A DNA stretch of 64,000 nucleotides from Gemmatimonadota bacterium. GTDB taxonomy: Bacteria > Gemmatimonadota > Gemmatimonadetes > Gemmatimonadales > Gemmatimonadaceae. The DNA lies in contig VGVM01000001.1 of assembly GCA_016874035.1 (NCBI GenBank), positions 101,878-165,877 on the forward strand. Direction: 5' to 3'. Both the position numbers and the translations under genes were made by a program. Positions 16,278 to 26,542 of the stretch are shown here, piece by piece. The notes under the pieces are model-generated. The model was not told the origin of the DNA, searched no databases, and saw only the letters and a list, made by a program, of their open reading frames with translations. How positions within the stretch are numbered: the stretch's first letter is position 1; every line of letters begins with the position of its first letter.

Positions 16278-19200
16278 TCAGTAGGCCACGTTGATGCGGG
16301 TGATCCAGTAGCGGAGCGGTGGCTCGGAGAAGAAGTCGTTGGCGGCCTGGCCGCCGCTGTTGGCTTCGGGATCGAGGCCCGGGAACTTCGTCCAGACAAC
16401 CTTGATGTTCCGGCCACTCAGCGCGATGTTCGCCGACCGGCCGCGCAGGTACTTGCTCGTGAAGCGCTGGGGCACGTTGTAGACCACTGACAACTCGCGC
16501 AGGCGGATGAAGTCGTTCGGGACGAACATGCCCCACAGGGTGCGGTTCGCCGAACTCGCGGCCATCAGCGCCGCGGCCTGATCCCCGAGCGGCGCCGTGG
16601 GATCGTTGACGGCCCGGCAGTTGGCGGTCGAAACACAGCGCTGGTTCTGGTAGCCCCAGCTGTTCCAGTAGCCGCCCCGGTAATCAAACAGGGCGGTGAT
16701 GTCCACCAGGCCGCGGAAGAGGCCGACGCGATTGCTCAGCGCAGCTTCGTACTCGGGAAGCGCCGAGCCGCGGAAGCTTTGCCCCTGGTACTTGCCGGTG
16801 ACCGTGTCGACCTGGACTTCGGCCTCCGTGAGGATGCCGTCGTTATTGGCGTCCTTGTATGCAAGGATCTTGCGATCCCAGAGCGCCGAGATCGGGAAGC
16901 CGACCACCCGGCGGACGCCCGGCGACGTGGAGAGCACCACGTCGCCAACCGAGACGATCTTGTTCTTGTTGCGCGAACCGCTGAGGCGCACGTCCCAGCG
17001 GTAGGCGCCGCTCCGGATGATGCCGACGTCGACCGTCAGCTCCTCGCCGCGGTTCTCCACGCCGGCGATGTTCACGGTCTGGCTGCCTCCCGCGCCGAAG
17101 GACGGCGGGAGCGGCCTGGCCAGCAGCGCATCGTGGCTCTGCTTGTTGTACGTCTGGAGCTCAACGCTGACGCGTTCGTCCAGGAACGACAGGTCGGCGC
17201 CGATCTCGAACTCGATCGTCTTCTCCGGCCTCAGGTTGGGGTTGCCGATGGACGACACCACGAGCCCGGGCTGGTCAGCGCCTCCTACGGTAAACGCCTG
17301 CGCGCCGAGGAACGCGAGGGCGGCAGTTGTGCCGGGCTGCACGCCCGACTGGCCGAGCGCGGCGCGCAGCCGGAGCTGGTCGAGCGTGAAACGCTTGGGG
17401 AACCACGTCTCATCCGAGATGACGTACGACAGCGCGAACCGCGGGTAGATGGTGGCTCCCGTCGTGCGTCCGAACGCGCTGTTCTGGTCCTGCCGGATCC
17501 CGACCGTCCCGAAGAGCCGATCGCGGTGGCTCACCTGCTCCTCGAGGTACCACCCGTAGGTGGCGTTCTCGGTCGTCGACTCGCTGATCAGGCGCTGCGA
17601 GGCCGAGTTCGGCGTGGAGACCCCCGGCCCGAACCCGTATCCACTGCCGCTCGCCGACTGGAAGTTGTCCTTGAACCACTGCGCGCCAAGCGTGGTGCGG
17701 GACTGCACCGTGCCCGTCACGGCGCGTGTCGCCGTGGCTCCAAGGTCCACGGAGTACTTCGTGTTGAGCGTACGGGACAGGCCCTTGCCCGAGAACCCCT
17801 GGCCGGCGCTCGGCCCCCATGCGGCCTGCTGGTTGGTCCCCTCGCCGAGCAGCTGGAGCTGGTAACCGTAGTTCGAGGCCTGGTCGATGCCCACGACGCT
17901 CCGAACGCTGAGCCACGGTTTCGGCTGCCAGTTCAGCTGCGTCGAGCTGAGGAACCGCTTTTCGATGCTCTTGAGTTCGACCGAGAAGATGTCCCCCATG
18001 AACTCCCGCTGCGTGCCGAGCGTGTGCTGGCCGTCATTGCGCAGCGTCGCCGAGCATTTGACGCACCCCGGCGCGGTAAAGAGCTGGAAGAACATCCCGG
18101 CGAAAAAGCCGCCATCGAAGGGTGTGAAGAGGGTCTTGTCGATGTACCCCGTGCTGACGCCGAGCGTGGCCGTCCGCGAGAGGCCGATCTGGAAATTGCC
18201 GCGCAGGCTCGTGACGTCGAGTTGATTCGGATAGCGCTGCGTGGTGCGCGGCGCCGAGCCACGCACGTTCGTGATGCGCGCGACCTCCGAGTCGGGCATC
18301 ACGAACGGCCCCGTCTCGTGCTCGCGCACGGCGGAGACAAAGTACCGGAGAAACTCCGTGCCGCCCGAGACCTGCCCGCCCCACTGCACGCGCGGGGTCC
18401 GCCGCAGGCCTCCGCTCGCGTTGCGGAACGGGCTGGTCAGCGGATTCATGAAGGGGTTGTTGCGCGTCAGGCTGTCGACGCGGCACTGGCGGAGCGCGGA
18501 CTGGGAGATCTTGCACTGAATGTCGCCGCCCACCGGCTGGCCCTGGGCGTTCAGGTTGCGGCCCCAGCTGCGCCAGTTCTCCTCAAACTCCGACGGCTGC
18601 TCCACCAGGCCTTGTTCAAGGAAGAAGGTCCACCGCGCGTTGCCCGCCTCGCCTCGCTTGGTCTTGATGACCAGGACGCCGTTCGTCGCCGCCGTACCAT
18701 AGAGCGCCGCTGCCGCCGGCCCCTTGATCACGTCGATCGTTGCGATCTCGTTCGGATTCAGGTCGGACAACCGGGAGCTGGAGAACTGCGTGAAGGCCAG
18801 GCCCGAGGACCCTTCGAACCGAACGCCGTCCAGGATGACCAGCGGATCGTTCGTGAGCGAGAGTGAGCTGATGCCGCGAATCCGGATGGTCGGGGTGGCG
18901 CCCGTGGCGCCGGTGCCCTGGATGATCTGAAGGTTCGCCGTTCGCGCCTGCAGGAGCTGCTGCACCGTGGCCACTGGTGCCGTGGCCACCAGCGAATCAG
19001 CCTTGAGGGACGACACCACGTTGCCGAGCTCGCGCCGGGCCTGAATGCCGGTGGCCGTGGTGACGACCTCCTCGAGCCGCGTGACCGCCTTCGTGAGCGC
19101 AAAGTTGACCGTGACGTCGCCACTCTCGGGCACGGTGACGGACTTGCTCATCGGCTGGTAGCCGATGCGCATGGCCCGCAGCGAGATGGTGCCCGGGGGC

Positions 19201-19460
19201 ACGCCGGGAATGCTGTAATCGCCGTTGTTGCTCGTCGTGGCGGCGCGACGCGTGCCCTCGATGACGACCTGCACCGCGGGAATCGGTACGTCGCCTTCCG
19301 CGTCGACGACGCGCCCGCGGATGGTCGCCAGCCGCGCTGGCACCTCGCGTGAACGGGAAGCGACGGGGTTCGTGTCGCCATTCGACTGCGCAATGCCGGG
19401 CGAGGCGAACGCCGTGCATGCCAACAGCGCGCTCGCGGCCCGGCGGAGGGTGGGGGACAT
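16278..19460 (-). CDS. SusC/RagA-like TonB-linked outer-membrane protein
   Basis: ATG 19460 (MSPTLRRAASALLACTAFASPGIAQ); carboxypeptidase-regulatory domain, plug IRGISSLSLTNDPLVILDGVR, IDVIKGPAAAALYGTAATNGVLVIKTKRG. Confidence 0.92.
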   Translation of the reverse strand: MSPTLRRAASALLACTAFASPGIAQSNGDTNPVASRSREVPARLATIRGRVVDAEGDVPIPAVQVVIEGTRRAATTSNNGDYSIPGVPPGTISLRAMRIGYQPMSKSVTVPESGDVTVNFALTKAVTRLEEVVTTATGIQARRELGNVVSSLKADSLVATAPVATVQQLLQARTANLQIIQGTGATGATPTIRIRGISSLSLTNDPLVILDGVRFEGSSGLAFTQFSSSRLSDLNPNEIATIDVIKGPAAAALYGTAATNGVLVIKTKRGEAGNARWTFFLEQGLVEQPSEFEENWRSWGRNLNAQGQPVGGDIQCKISQSALRQCRVDSLTRNNPFMNPLTSPFRNASGGLRRTPRVQWGGQVSGGTEFLRYFVSAVREHETGPFVMPDSEVARITNVRGSAPRTTQRYPNQLDVTSLRGNFQIGLSRTATLGVSTGYIDKTLFTPFDGGFFAGMFFQLFTAPGCVKCSATLRNDGQHTLGTQREFMGDIFSVELKSIEKRFLSSTQLNWQPKPWLSVRSVVGIDQASNYGYQLQLLGEGTNQQAAWGPSAGQGFSGKGLSRTLNTKYSVDLGATATRAVTGTVQSRTTLGAQWFKDNFQSASGSGYGFGPGVSTPNSASQRLISESTTENATYGWYLEEQVSHRDRLFGTVGIRQDQNSAFGRTTGATIYPRFALSYVISDETWFPKRFTLDQLRLRAALGQSGVQPGTTAALAFLGAQAFTVGGADQPGLVVSSIGNPNLRPEKTIEFEIGADLSFLDERVSVELQTYNKQSHDALLARPLPPSFGAGGSQTVNIAGVENRGEELTVDVGIIRSGAYRWDVRLSGSRNKNKIVSVGDVVLSTSPGVRRVVGFPISALWDRKILAYKDANNDGILTEAEVQVDTVTGKYQGQSFRGSALPEYEAALSNRVGLFRGLVDITALFDYRGGYWNSWGYQNQRCVSTANCRAVNDPTAPLGDQAAALMAASSANRTLWGMFVPNDFIRLRELSVVYNVPQRFTSKYLRGRSANIALSGRNIKVVWTKFPGLDPEANSGGQAANDFFSEPPLRYWITRINVAY

Positions 19461-19637
19461 CACCGCCTCCTTCCTTAGGGTGGGTGGATTTCTTGAACAT
19501 GGAGCACCAGGCTCCGGCTGTCCAGTCTGCACCGCCCCGCGCGGGCGCAGGCTCGGTCGATGACCGCGCGCCGGGTGACTCGGCGCGGCGACGGTTGGCT
19601 GGTTGCCCTTCCCCTGCGGGCGGCGTAGCATCTCCTG

Positions 19638-22600
19638 ATGCGAACACTCACGCTTGCCGGCGCGCTGCTCGCCACTCAGGCGGCTGCCCAGCCACCCGGA
19701 CGAGACCCCACCAACGCGCTGACCCTCGCGACGCCCCGGACCGTCAGGTTCACGACCGATGAAGGGACGTGGATGTCCGTGGATGTCTCGCCCGACGCCT
19801 CCACGATCCTCTTCGATCATCTGGGTGATCTCTACACGATGCCGATCGGCGGCGGCAGGGCGACCCGCATCGTCGGTGGCACCGCTGTTGACGTCCAGCC
19901 GCGTTATTCCCCCGACGGCAAGTGGATCGCGTTCATGTCCGATCGCGGCGGCGTCGATGCAACGTGGGTTGTCGATGCCACGGGCAAGCAGGCGCGCCAG
20001 CTCGTCCCGGGCGGGTCGCAGCCGGCATGGACGCCCGACGGAAAGTTTGTGGTCACCGGCAATCGCATGGTCGATCTTCGTGGCGGGACGGGAGTCACTC
20101 TCACCGCCACCGGCGACGACGGCGGCCGCGGCGGACGGGCGGGCGGGGGAGGCGCGGGAGGCGCCGCCCCAGGCGCCACCGGAGCGTCGTTCACGCAGGA
20201 TGGGCGGTATGTCTGGTTCCAGGCTCCCAACGGGCAGCAGGCGTATCGGTACGATCGCCTTCGCGGCGTGATCGGGTACCAGACGAACGTCGCGGGCGGC
20301 GCATTCCGCCCCATGGTGAGTCGCGATGGCCAGGCGCTCGCCTACTTCACTCGCTACGAGGCGAAGACGGCGCTGGTGGTGCGCGATCTCGCGACGGGCG
20401 CCGAACGCTGGGTGCTCATGGGTACGCATCCGGAGGCTCCCGGGCCCCCGGGGTTTGGTCCGCTCCCGGGTTCCGCCTGGCTCCCCGATGGCAGGTCGAT
20501 CATCACGAGCTACGACGGCAAGCTGTGGCGCATCGACGTGGCGACCGGCAAGAGCGTCCTGATTCCCTTCACGGTCGACGTGGAGCAGTCGCTCGGCGCA
20601 CTCGTCAAGGGGTCGCATCGGATCGGCGACTCGGTGACGGTCCGCGAGATCCGCGAGCCGGCCCTCTCCCCGGATGGCCGCCGCGTCGCCTTCACGGCGC
20701 TCGGCAAGGTGTACGTGATGGATCTCGCAGGCCGGGCGCCGCAGCGGCTGACCAATGCGACACACCTCGTCGAGTCCTCGCCGGCGTGGTCACCCGATGG
20801 ACAGTCCATCGTCTACGCCACCTGGAGTGACGGCGCGGGAGGCGACATTCACCGGGTCGACGCACGTGGAGGCACACCGGGCAATCTCACGCGCGCGCCC
20901 GCCTTCTACTCGCGGATCACGCTCTCACACGATGGATCCCGCATCGTGTTCGTCCGCGCGCCCCGGCGCGCGGTCACCTTGATGGGGAATGACGACGTCG
21001 TGCAGGCGCGGACGCCGGCGGGGGCGGGTTCGGAGCTGAACCTCGAGCTTCGGTGGATGCCGGCCGGGGGCGGGACGCAACACCACATCACGATGGTGGC
21101 CGATCTCGGACCTCTTGCGCCGGGCGGCGGGCCGCACCTCACCTCCGACACGAGCCGGGTGTTCTATCACGATGGCAGCGCGCTCGTCTCGGTCGGTTGG
21201 GACGGCGCCGACCGGCGCGTGGTGCTGGCCGGGGCCACCTCGCAGACCGTGCTCGCGCCCGACGGGTCTTCCGTGCTGAGTCGGGCCGGACGTCGCCGGC
21301 AGATCTACCTGTTCGAGCGGCCGCAGGCGGCCGATTCGATCACGATCGACCCGGCCGCGGCCACGCCGCCGGTGCCGGTGCGGCGCCTCACGCGCGCGGG
21401 CGGCGACTTTCCCGCCTGGTCGCTGGACGGCACCAAGGCGGTCTGGAGTCTCGGCTCGTCACTCTTTGTCTACGACGTTGCGCAAGGAGAGAAGGCCCTG
21501 GCCGATTCCCTCGCGGCGGCGATCGCGCGAGCGGGGCCGGCCGGCGGCGCCGATTCCACCCAGCGTCCGCCGGGTGATTCGGCGGCCGCGGCCCAGTCGC
21601 GCGGCGCCCCTGCCTACGAGGCGACGCGATACGACGTGACAATCACCGTCGGCGCCGACCGGCCGTCGGGCGTGCTCGTGCTGCGTGGTGCGCGCATCGT
21701 GACGATGAAGGGCCGCGAGGTGATCGAGAATGGCGACATCGTGATCACGGGCAACCGCATCACCGCTGTCGGCGCGCGCGGCCGCGCGGCGATCCCGCGG
21801 GGCGCGCGCGTGATCGACGTGGGTGGTACGACCATCGTGCCGGGCTTCGTCGATGTGCGCGCTGCCAGCGCGGTGGCGCCCCAGGCGCACCGCACGATCG
21901 TCGCGCAGTACCTTGCCAACCTGGCGTTCGGCGTCACCACGATGCGCGATCCTGAGGCAGCGGCATTCGACGTGTTCACGTATGCCGACCGGGCCGGAAC
22001 CGGCGAACTGCTGGGTCCGCGGGTGTTCGCCACCGGCCCCGCCGTTCTCGATTCCGGCGCCACCCTGCGGACACCGGCAGAGGCGCGCGACTTCGTCGGC
22101 CCGTACGCCAGCGCGTTTCGCAGCAACACGATTCGCGCGGATCTGACGGCCCCGCGCCCCGACCGCCAGCGATTCCTCGCCGCCTCCGGCGCGCTCGGCC
22201 TCACGGCCGTCGCGGCGTCGGCGCCCGATCTCAAGCGGAGCCTGAGCGCGATTCTGGACGGCTACGCGGATCACCAGGGGCACTTCGACATCTTCCCGGT
22301 GCGCGGCGATCTCGCGAAGCTCATCGCGGAATCGGGAACGGTGTACACCCCGAACTTCCTCGGTCGCGTCGCGGGACGAGTCGGCATGGAGCACATCCTG
22401 GCCACCGAGAAGCCGCACGCGGATCCCAGGCTGCAGCGCTTCTATTATCACAAGGACCTGGACCGCCTGGTCCGCGCGCGCAGTCCGTGGAATTCGGCGG
22501 ACGAGTACGCGTTCAGCGACATCGCGGCGGGCGCCGCCCGCATCGTCGAGGCCGGCGGCAAGGTCGCCGTCGGTTCCGGCGGATCGGTGCAGGGCCTCGC

Positions 22601-22916
22601 CTTCCACTGGAACATGTGGCTCCTCGCCAGCGGGGGACTGTCGAATCACGACGTCCTTCGCGCCGCGACGGCGAGCGGCGCTGATGCCATTGGCGTCGCG
22701 GGCGACCTCGGGTCGATCGAGCCCGGCAAGCTTGCGGACCTGGTGGTGCTCGACCGGAATCCGCTCACGGACATCCGCAACTCGGTGTCGCTGCGCTACG
22801 TGGTGCACAACGGGCGCGTGTACGACGCCGCGACGCTCGACCAGGTCGCGCCGATGGTGAGGAAGCTCGACCAGCCCTGGTGGACAGCAGCCGAACCCGT
22901 GGGAGGGGCCCGTTGA
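19638..22916 (+). CDS. PD40/TolB-like propeller fused to amidohydrolase-like domain lacking metal-ligand His motifs
   Basis: RFTTDEGTWMSVDVSPDASTILFDHLGDLYTMPIGGG; C-terminal fold similar to 22916..26167 but VDVRAASA replaces VDVHAHTW and VGSGGSVQG replaces VGAHHEVQG. Confidence 0.87.
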   Translation: MRTLTLAGALLATQAAAQPPGRDPTNALTLATPRTVRFTTDEGTWMSVDVSPDASTILFDHLGDLYTMPIGGGRATRIVGGTAVDVQPRYSPDGKWIAFMSDRGGVDATWVVDATGKQARQLVPGGSQPAWTPDGKFVVTGNRMVDLRGGTGVTLTATGDDGGRGGRAGGGGAGGAAPGATGASFTQDGRYVWFQAPNGQQAYRYDRLRGVIGYQTNVAGGAFRPMVSRDGQALAYFTRYEAKTALVVRDLATGAERWVLMGTHPEAPGPPGFGPLPGSAWLPDGRSIITSYDGKLWRIDVATGKSVLIPFTVDVEQSLGALVKGSHRIGDSVTVREIREPALSPDGRRVAFTALGKVYVMDLAGRAPQRLTNATHLVESSPAWSPDGQSIVYATWSDGAGGDIHRVDARGGTPGNLTRAPAFYSRITLSHDGSRIVFVRAPRRAVTLMGNDDVVQARTPAGAGSELNLELRWMPAGGGTQHHITMVADLGPLAPGGGPHLTSDTSRVFYHDGSALVSVGWDGADRRVVLAGATSQTVLAPDGSSVLSRAGRRRQIYLFERPQAADSITIDPAAATPPVPVRRLTRAGGDFPAWSLDGTKAVWSLGSSLFVYDVAQGEKALADSLAAAIARAGPAGGADSTQRPPGDSAAAAQSRGAPAYEATRYDVTITVGADRPSGVLVLRGARIVTMKGREVIENGDIVITGNRITAVGARGRAAIPRGARVIDVGGTTIVPGFVDVRAASAVAPQAHRTIVAQYLANLAFGVTTMRDPEAAAFDVFTYADRAGTGELLGPRVFATGPAVLDSGATLRTPAEARDFVGPYASAFRSNTIRADLTAPRPDRQRFLAASGALGLTAVAASAPDLKRSLSAILDGYADHQGHFDIFPVRGDLAKLIAESGTVYTPNFLGRVAGRVGMEHILATEKPHADPRLQRFYYHKDLDRLVRARSPWNSADEYAFSDIAAGAARIVEAGGKVAVGSGGSVQGLAFHWNMWLLASGGLSNHDVLRAATASGADAIGVAGDLGSIEPGKLADLVVLDRNPLTDIRNSVSLRYVVHNGRVYDAATLDQVAPMVRKLDQPWWTAAEPVGGAR

Positions 22917-25900
22917 TGCGCACATTTGGGTGGATTGTACCGGCGGCCGCGATCGCGGTTGCGGCGGCCGAGGTGGCGGCGCAGGCGTCACAGCCGGCGA
23001 AGCCGCGCGCCTACACGGTGACGGCGGGATCGGCGCCGCGCGACCCGACGAACGCGCTGCCGCTGCGGACGACGCGCATCGCGCGCTTCACGACGGACGA
23101 AGGGACGTGGATGTCGCTCTCCGTGTCGCCCGACGGGCGTACCATCCTGTTCGATCTGCTCGGCGACCTCTATACCCTCCCCATCGCCGGTGGCAAGGCA
23201 ACGCGCATCATGGGCGGCAACCAGCTCGATGTGCAGCCACGCTACTCGCCCGACGGTCGCCGAATCGTGTTCGTGTCGGACCGATCCGGCAGCGACCAGG
23301 CGTGGATCGCGAACGCCGACGGGTCGGACCCCGTCAAGCTGACGAAATTCCCGAGCGGCGCCGTGTCGTACCCCGTGTGGATGGACAACGCGTACGTGCT
23401 CGTCCGGCAGAGCCTGTTCCACACGGCCGGCGGCGATGGCGTTGGCGTGCCGTTCGGCGCGGGCGCGACGAGCTTTTCGCCGGACGGGAAGCGCGCGTAC
23501 ACGTCGGGGCGGGGCGGCCAGATCACGATGTACGATCGGTCGAGCGGCCGTGGTCATGTGGCGGTCAGCACGCCTGGCGGTGCGATGCAGGTGAACGTCA
23601 GCCCCGACGGAAAGAGACTGGCGTATTTCACGCGCTATGACATGGCCACCACGCTCGTCGTGCGCGACATCGACTCGGGCGACGAGAAGATCCTTCGCAA
23701 GGGCGTGCAACATGACGCCAGCGCCCGCGCCGCGGGGTTTGGCCTCATGCCGAATCCCTCCTGGATGCCCGATGGGTCCGCGATCCTCACCACGTGGGAC
23801 GGCAAGATCTGGAAGGTGGATGCGAGCACGGGACAGGCCGAGAACATCCCCTTCACGGCCGACGTGGAGCAGTACATGGGCCCGCTGTCGCTCTTCCAGT
23901 ACCCGATCACCGACACCTTCCTCGCGCGACAGATTCGCGACGCGACGCCCTCTCCCGACGCGACGCAACTTGCCTTTACCGCGCTGGACAAGCTCTACAT
24001 CACGAGCCTCGCGGGCGGCACGCCGAGGCGCGTCACGAGCGCCGAACACGTCGTCGAGCATTCGCCGGCGTGGTCGCCGGACGGGCGCTCCATCGTGTTC
24101 GCGACCTGGACCGACGAGCGGGCCGGTGACCTCTATCGCGTGAACGCCGACGGGTCCGGGCTGCGGAAAATCACGCGGACCTCCTCGTTCTACGCGAGGC
24201 CGGTGTTCTCGCCCGATGGGCGGCGCATCGTGTTCGCCACGGGGCCGTGGGTGCCCCGGCGCAATTTTGTCGACAACCTCAGCGGCGCGCTGGACGACGG
24301 CCCGCTTTCGTTCGCGTGGATGGACGCGGACGGCGGCAAGGTGCACGAGATCACGGCCGTCGGCAACGTCTCGCAGATCCCCGAAGGGCCGATGGCGCAT
24401 TTCGGGCCCGACACGAGCCGCATCCTCTTCGCGACGAACGCGGGACTGCAATCCGTGCGCTGGGACGGTTCCGACCGCAAGACCGTGTACACGGGCGACC
24501 CGATCGTGCTGTCGCCCACGGGGACGCACGGATTCGCGCTCAACAGCGGCACCCAGCGGCTCCACGTGTTTCCGGCGCCGATGGTGGGGCGGCCCACCGC
24601 GCTGAACGTGCGCGCGGACACGTCCGGCGTCCCGGCGCCGGTCGCCATCGAGGTGGGAGGCGAGTTCCCGGGGTGGAGCAGCGACGGTCGCTACGTGCAT
24701 TTCTCGCTCGGCCGGTCGTTCTTCCTTTACGACGTCGCCGAGGCGATGCGGGCGCGGGAGGATTCGATTCAGCAGGCATGGCCGAAGCGCCTGGCGGGCG
24801 ACACGCTTCCCGTTCCCGGCGCCGATACGCTGCCCATGCGGGCGGCGTACACGCCGAAGCGCTTCGACATCAAGGTCCAGGTCGCCGGATACAAGCCGAG
24901 TGGTGTCATGGCGCTCAGGGGCGCTCGCATCATCAGCATGAACGGCGACGAGGTCATCGAGAAAGGCGATATCGTCGTCACGGACCATCGGATCACGGCC
25001 GTCGGTCCGTCGGGACGCGTGGCCATTCCTGCCGGCGCGAAGGTGTTCGACGTGTCCGGCAAGACGATCATTCCCGGATGGGTGGACGTCCATGCGCACA
25101 CGTGGCCGTCGCGCGGCGTGCACAAGACCTCCGTGCCGGCGTTTCACGCGAACCTCGCCTTCGGCGTGACAACGATGCGGGATCCGCAGACGAGCACGAG
25201 CGACATCATGACCTACGGCGATCGCCTGCGCGCGGGAGACCTGCTTGGCCCGCGGTTCTTCGGGACGGGGCAGGGGGTGTTCAGCGGCGCCCAGGTGAAC
25301 TCGTTGCAGCGCGCGCGCGAGGTGGTTAAGCGCTACGCCGAGTTCTATGAAACGCAGACGCTGAAGCAGTACGTCGCCGGCAATCGGCGCACGCGGCAGT
25401 TGATCGTGATGGCGACGCGGGAGATGGGCCTGACGCCGACGACCGAAGGCGCGGGGGACCTCAAGATGAGCATCACGGAGATGCTCGATGGGTACCCGGG
25501 GCACGAGCACGCCTACGAGATCTATCCGCTCTACAAGGACTTCGCCCTGCTCTCGGCCGCAAGCGAGATCACGTACACCCCGACATTGCTCGTGGCGTAC
25601 GGGGGACCCGAGAACAAGTACTACATGATTGCGCGCGAGAATGCGTACAACGAGGGGCGCCTCAAGCGATTCACGTTCCAGCCCGACCTCGCCCGGCGCA
25701 CGCGGTCCGGAATCTGGGTCCCCGAGGACGAGTTCACGTTCAAGGGCGTCACGGCCGCGGCCGCGAGGATCGTCGCGGCGGGCGGCAAGGTGGGCGTCGG
25801 GGCGCACCACGAAGTGCAGGGGATCGGAACGCCCTGGGACCTGCGTCTGATGTCCGAAGGCGGGATGCCGCTGCATGATGTGCTGCGCGTGGGGACGATC

Positions 25901-26167
25901 TTCGGCGCCGTGTCCATCGGCCTGGACAGGGACCTCGGCTCGATCGAGGCCGGGAAGCTCGCGGATCTCATCGTCCTCGATGCAAATCCCCTCACCGACA
26001 TCGCCAACATCGAGCGCGTCAGGTATGTGATGCGGAACGGGCAGATGTTCGAGTCCGCGTCGCTGGACGAGGTCTGGCCGCGCCAGCGCAAACTGCCCCC
26101 GCAGTGGTGGATGGAGTGGGTGCCTCCGGCGGCGACGCCCAGGACCGGGCCGGTGAAGAGCCCGTAA
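22916..26167 (+). CDS. PD40/TolB-like propeller fused to amidohydrolase (motifs intact)
   Basis: ATG 22916 overlapping upstream TGA (TGATG); IIPGWVDVHAHTW, LDGYPGHEHAYEIYPLYKD, GVGAHHEVQG, LGSIEAGKLADLIVLDANPL. Confidence 0.9.
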   Translation: MRTFGWIVPAAAIAVAAAEVAAQASQPAKPRAYTVTAGSAPRDPTNALPLRTTRIARFTTDEGTWMSLSVSPDGRTILFDLLGDLYTLPIAGGKATRIMGGNQLDVQPRYSPDGRRIVFVSDRSGSDQAWIANADGSDPVKLTKFPSGAVSYPVWMDNAYVLVRQSLFHTAGGDGVGVPFGAGATSFSPDGKRAYTSGRGGQITMYDRSSGRGHVAVSTPGGAMQVNVSPDGKRLAYFTRYDMATTLVVRDIDSGDEKILRKGVQHDASARAAGFGLMPNPSWMPDGSAILTTWDGKIWKVDASTGQAENIPFTADVEQYMGPLSLFQYPITDTFLARQIRDATPSPDATQLAFTALDKLYITSLAGGTPRRVTSAEHVVEHSPAWSPDGRSIVFATWTDERAGDLYRVNADGSGLRKITRTSSFYARPVFSPDGRRIVFATGPWVPRRNFVDNLSGALDDGPLSFAWMDADGGKVHEITAVGNVSQIPEGPMAHFGPDTSRILFATNAGLQSVRWDGSDRKTVYTGDPIVLSPTGTHGFALNSGTQRLHVFPAPMVGRPTALNVRADTSGVPAPVAIEVGGEFPGWSSDGRYVHFSLGRSFFLYDVAEAMRAREDSIQQAWPKRLAGDTLPVPGADTLPMRAAYTPKRFDIKVQVAGYKPSGVMALRGARIISMNGDEVIEKGDIVVTDHRITAVGPSGRVAIPAGAKVFDVSGKTIIPGWVDVHAHTWPSRGVHKTSVPAFHANLAFGVTTMRDPQTSTSDIMTYGDRLRAGDLLGPRFFGTGQGVFSGAQVNSLQRAREVVKRYAEFYETQTLKQYVAGNRRTRQLIVMATREMGLTPTTEGAGDLKMSITEMLDGYPGHEHAYEIYPLYKDFALLSAASEITYTPTLLVAYGGPENKYYMIARENAYNEGRLKRFTFQPDLARRTRSGIWVPEDEFTFKGVTAAAARIVAAGGKVGVGAHHEVQGIGTPWDLRLMSEGGMPLHDVLRVGTIFGAVSIGLDRDLGSIEAGKLADLIVLDANPLTDIANIERVRYVMRNGQMFESASLDEVWPRQRKLPPQWWMEWVPPAATPRTGPVKSP

Positions 26168-26230
26168 CGGGCGGCCGAAGGACACGACGTTCGATCGCGG
26201 TCTCGCCGACCGCCTCCGGGCGCTACCGGC

Positions 26231-26530
26231 TCACGCCTGCGCTTTGGCGACCGCCAGCGCGATCACGCGCTCGGGATCGAGCGTCGAAGCGAGCACGCAC
26301 ACGATCGATCCTTCGGGCCAGAAGACGAGCGTTGCGGCGCCGACCTGGTAGATCGCGAACGTCACGCCATTCTGCGTGCGCGACTCCCGCGGTGTCGACA
26401 ACTCCGTCATCCGGGCTTCGAACATCTGGCACACCAACGCGATGCCGCCGGCGCCGCGGTAGGTAAAGAGCGCGCTTGGGCGCCCTTGAACCCGGTGCGC
26501 GCGCCCGCCCACGAGCGTGAATCCCATCAT
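26231..26530 (-). CDS. Small protein resembling the sensor part of anti-sigma factors
   Basis: FTLVGGRAHRVQGRPSALFTYRGAGGIALVCQMF...NGVTFAIYQVGAATLVFWPEGSIVCVLASTLDPERVIALA; no zinc-finger or TM. Confidence 0.5.
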   Translation of the reverse strand: MMGFTLVGGRAHRVQGRPSALFTYRGAGGIALVCQMFEARMTELSTPRESRTQNGVTFAIYQVGAATLVFWPEGSIVCVLASTLDPERVIALAVAKAQA

Positions 26531-26542
26531 GCCAACTACTAT

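Noticed and set aside
16779-18866. 695-aa ORF opposite the SusC gene
   Set aside because: Shadow ORF; composition dominated by R/A/E/G and no motif.
20100-20180. Gly-rich GGRGGRAGGGGAGGAAPG segment as a separate repeat system
   Set aside because: In-frame linker of the propeller domain; ordinary low-complexity insertion.
19461-20765. N-terminal extension of the SusC ORF (listed to 20765)
   Set aside because: Overlaps the PD40-amidohydrolase gene; signal peptide starts at ATG 19460.
22988-26185. 1065-aa antisense ORF opposite the active amidohydrolase
   Set aside because: Arg/His-rich shadow ORF expected from high GC3 codon bias; sense frame has clear domain motifs.
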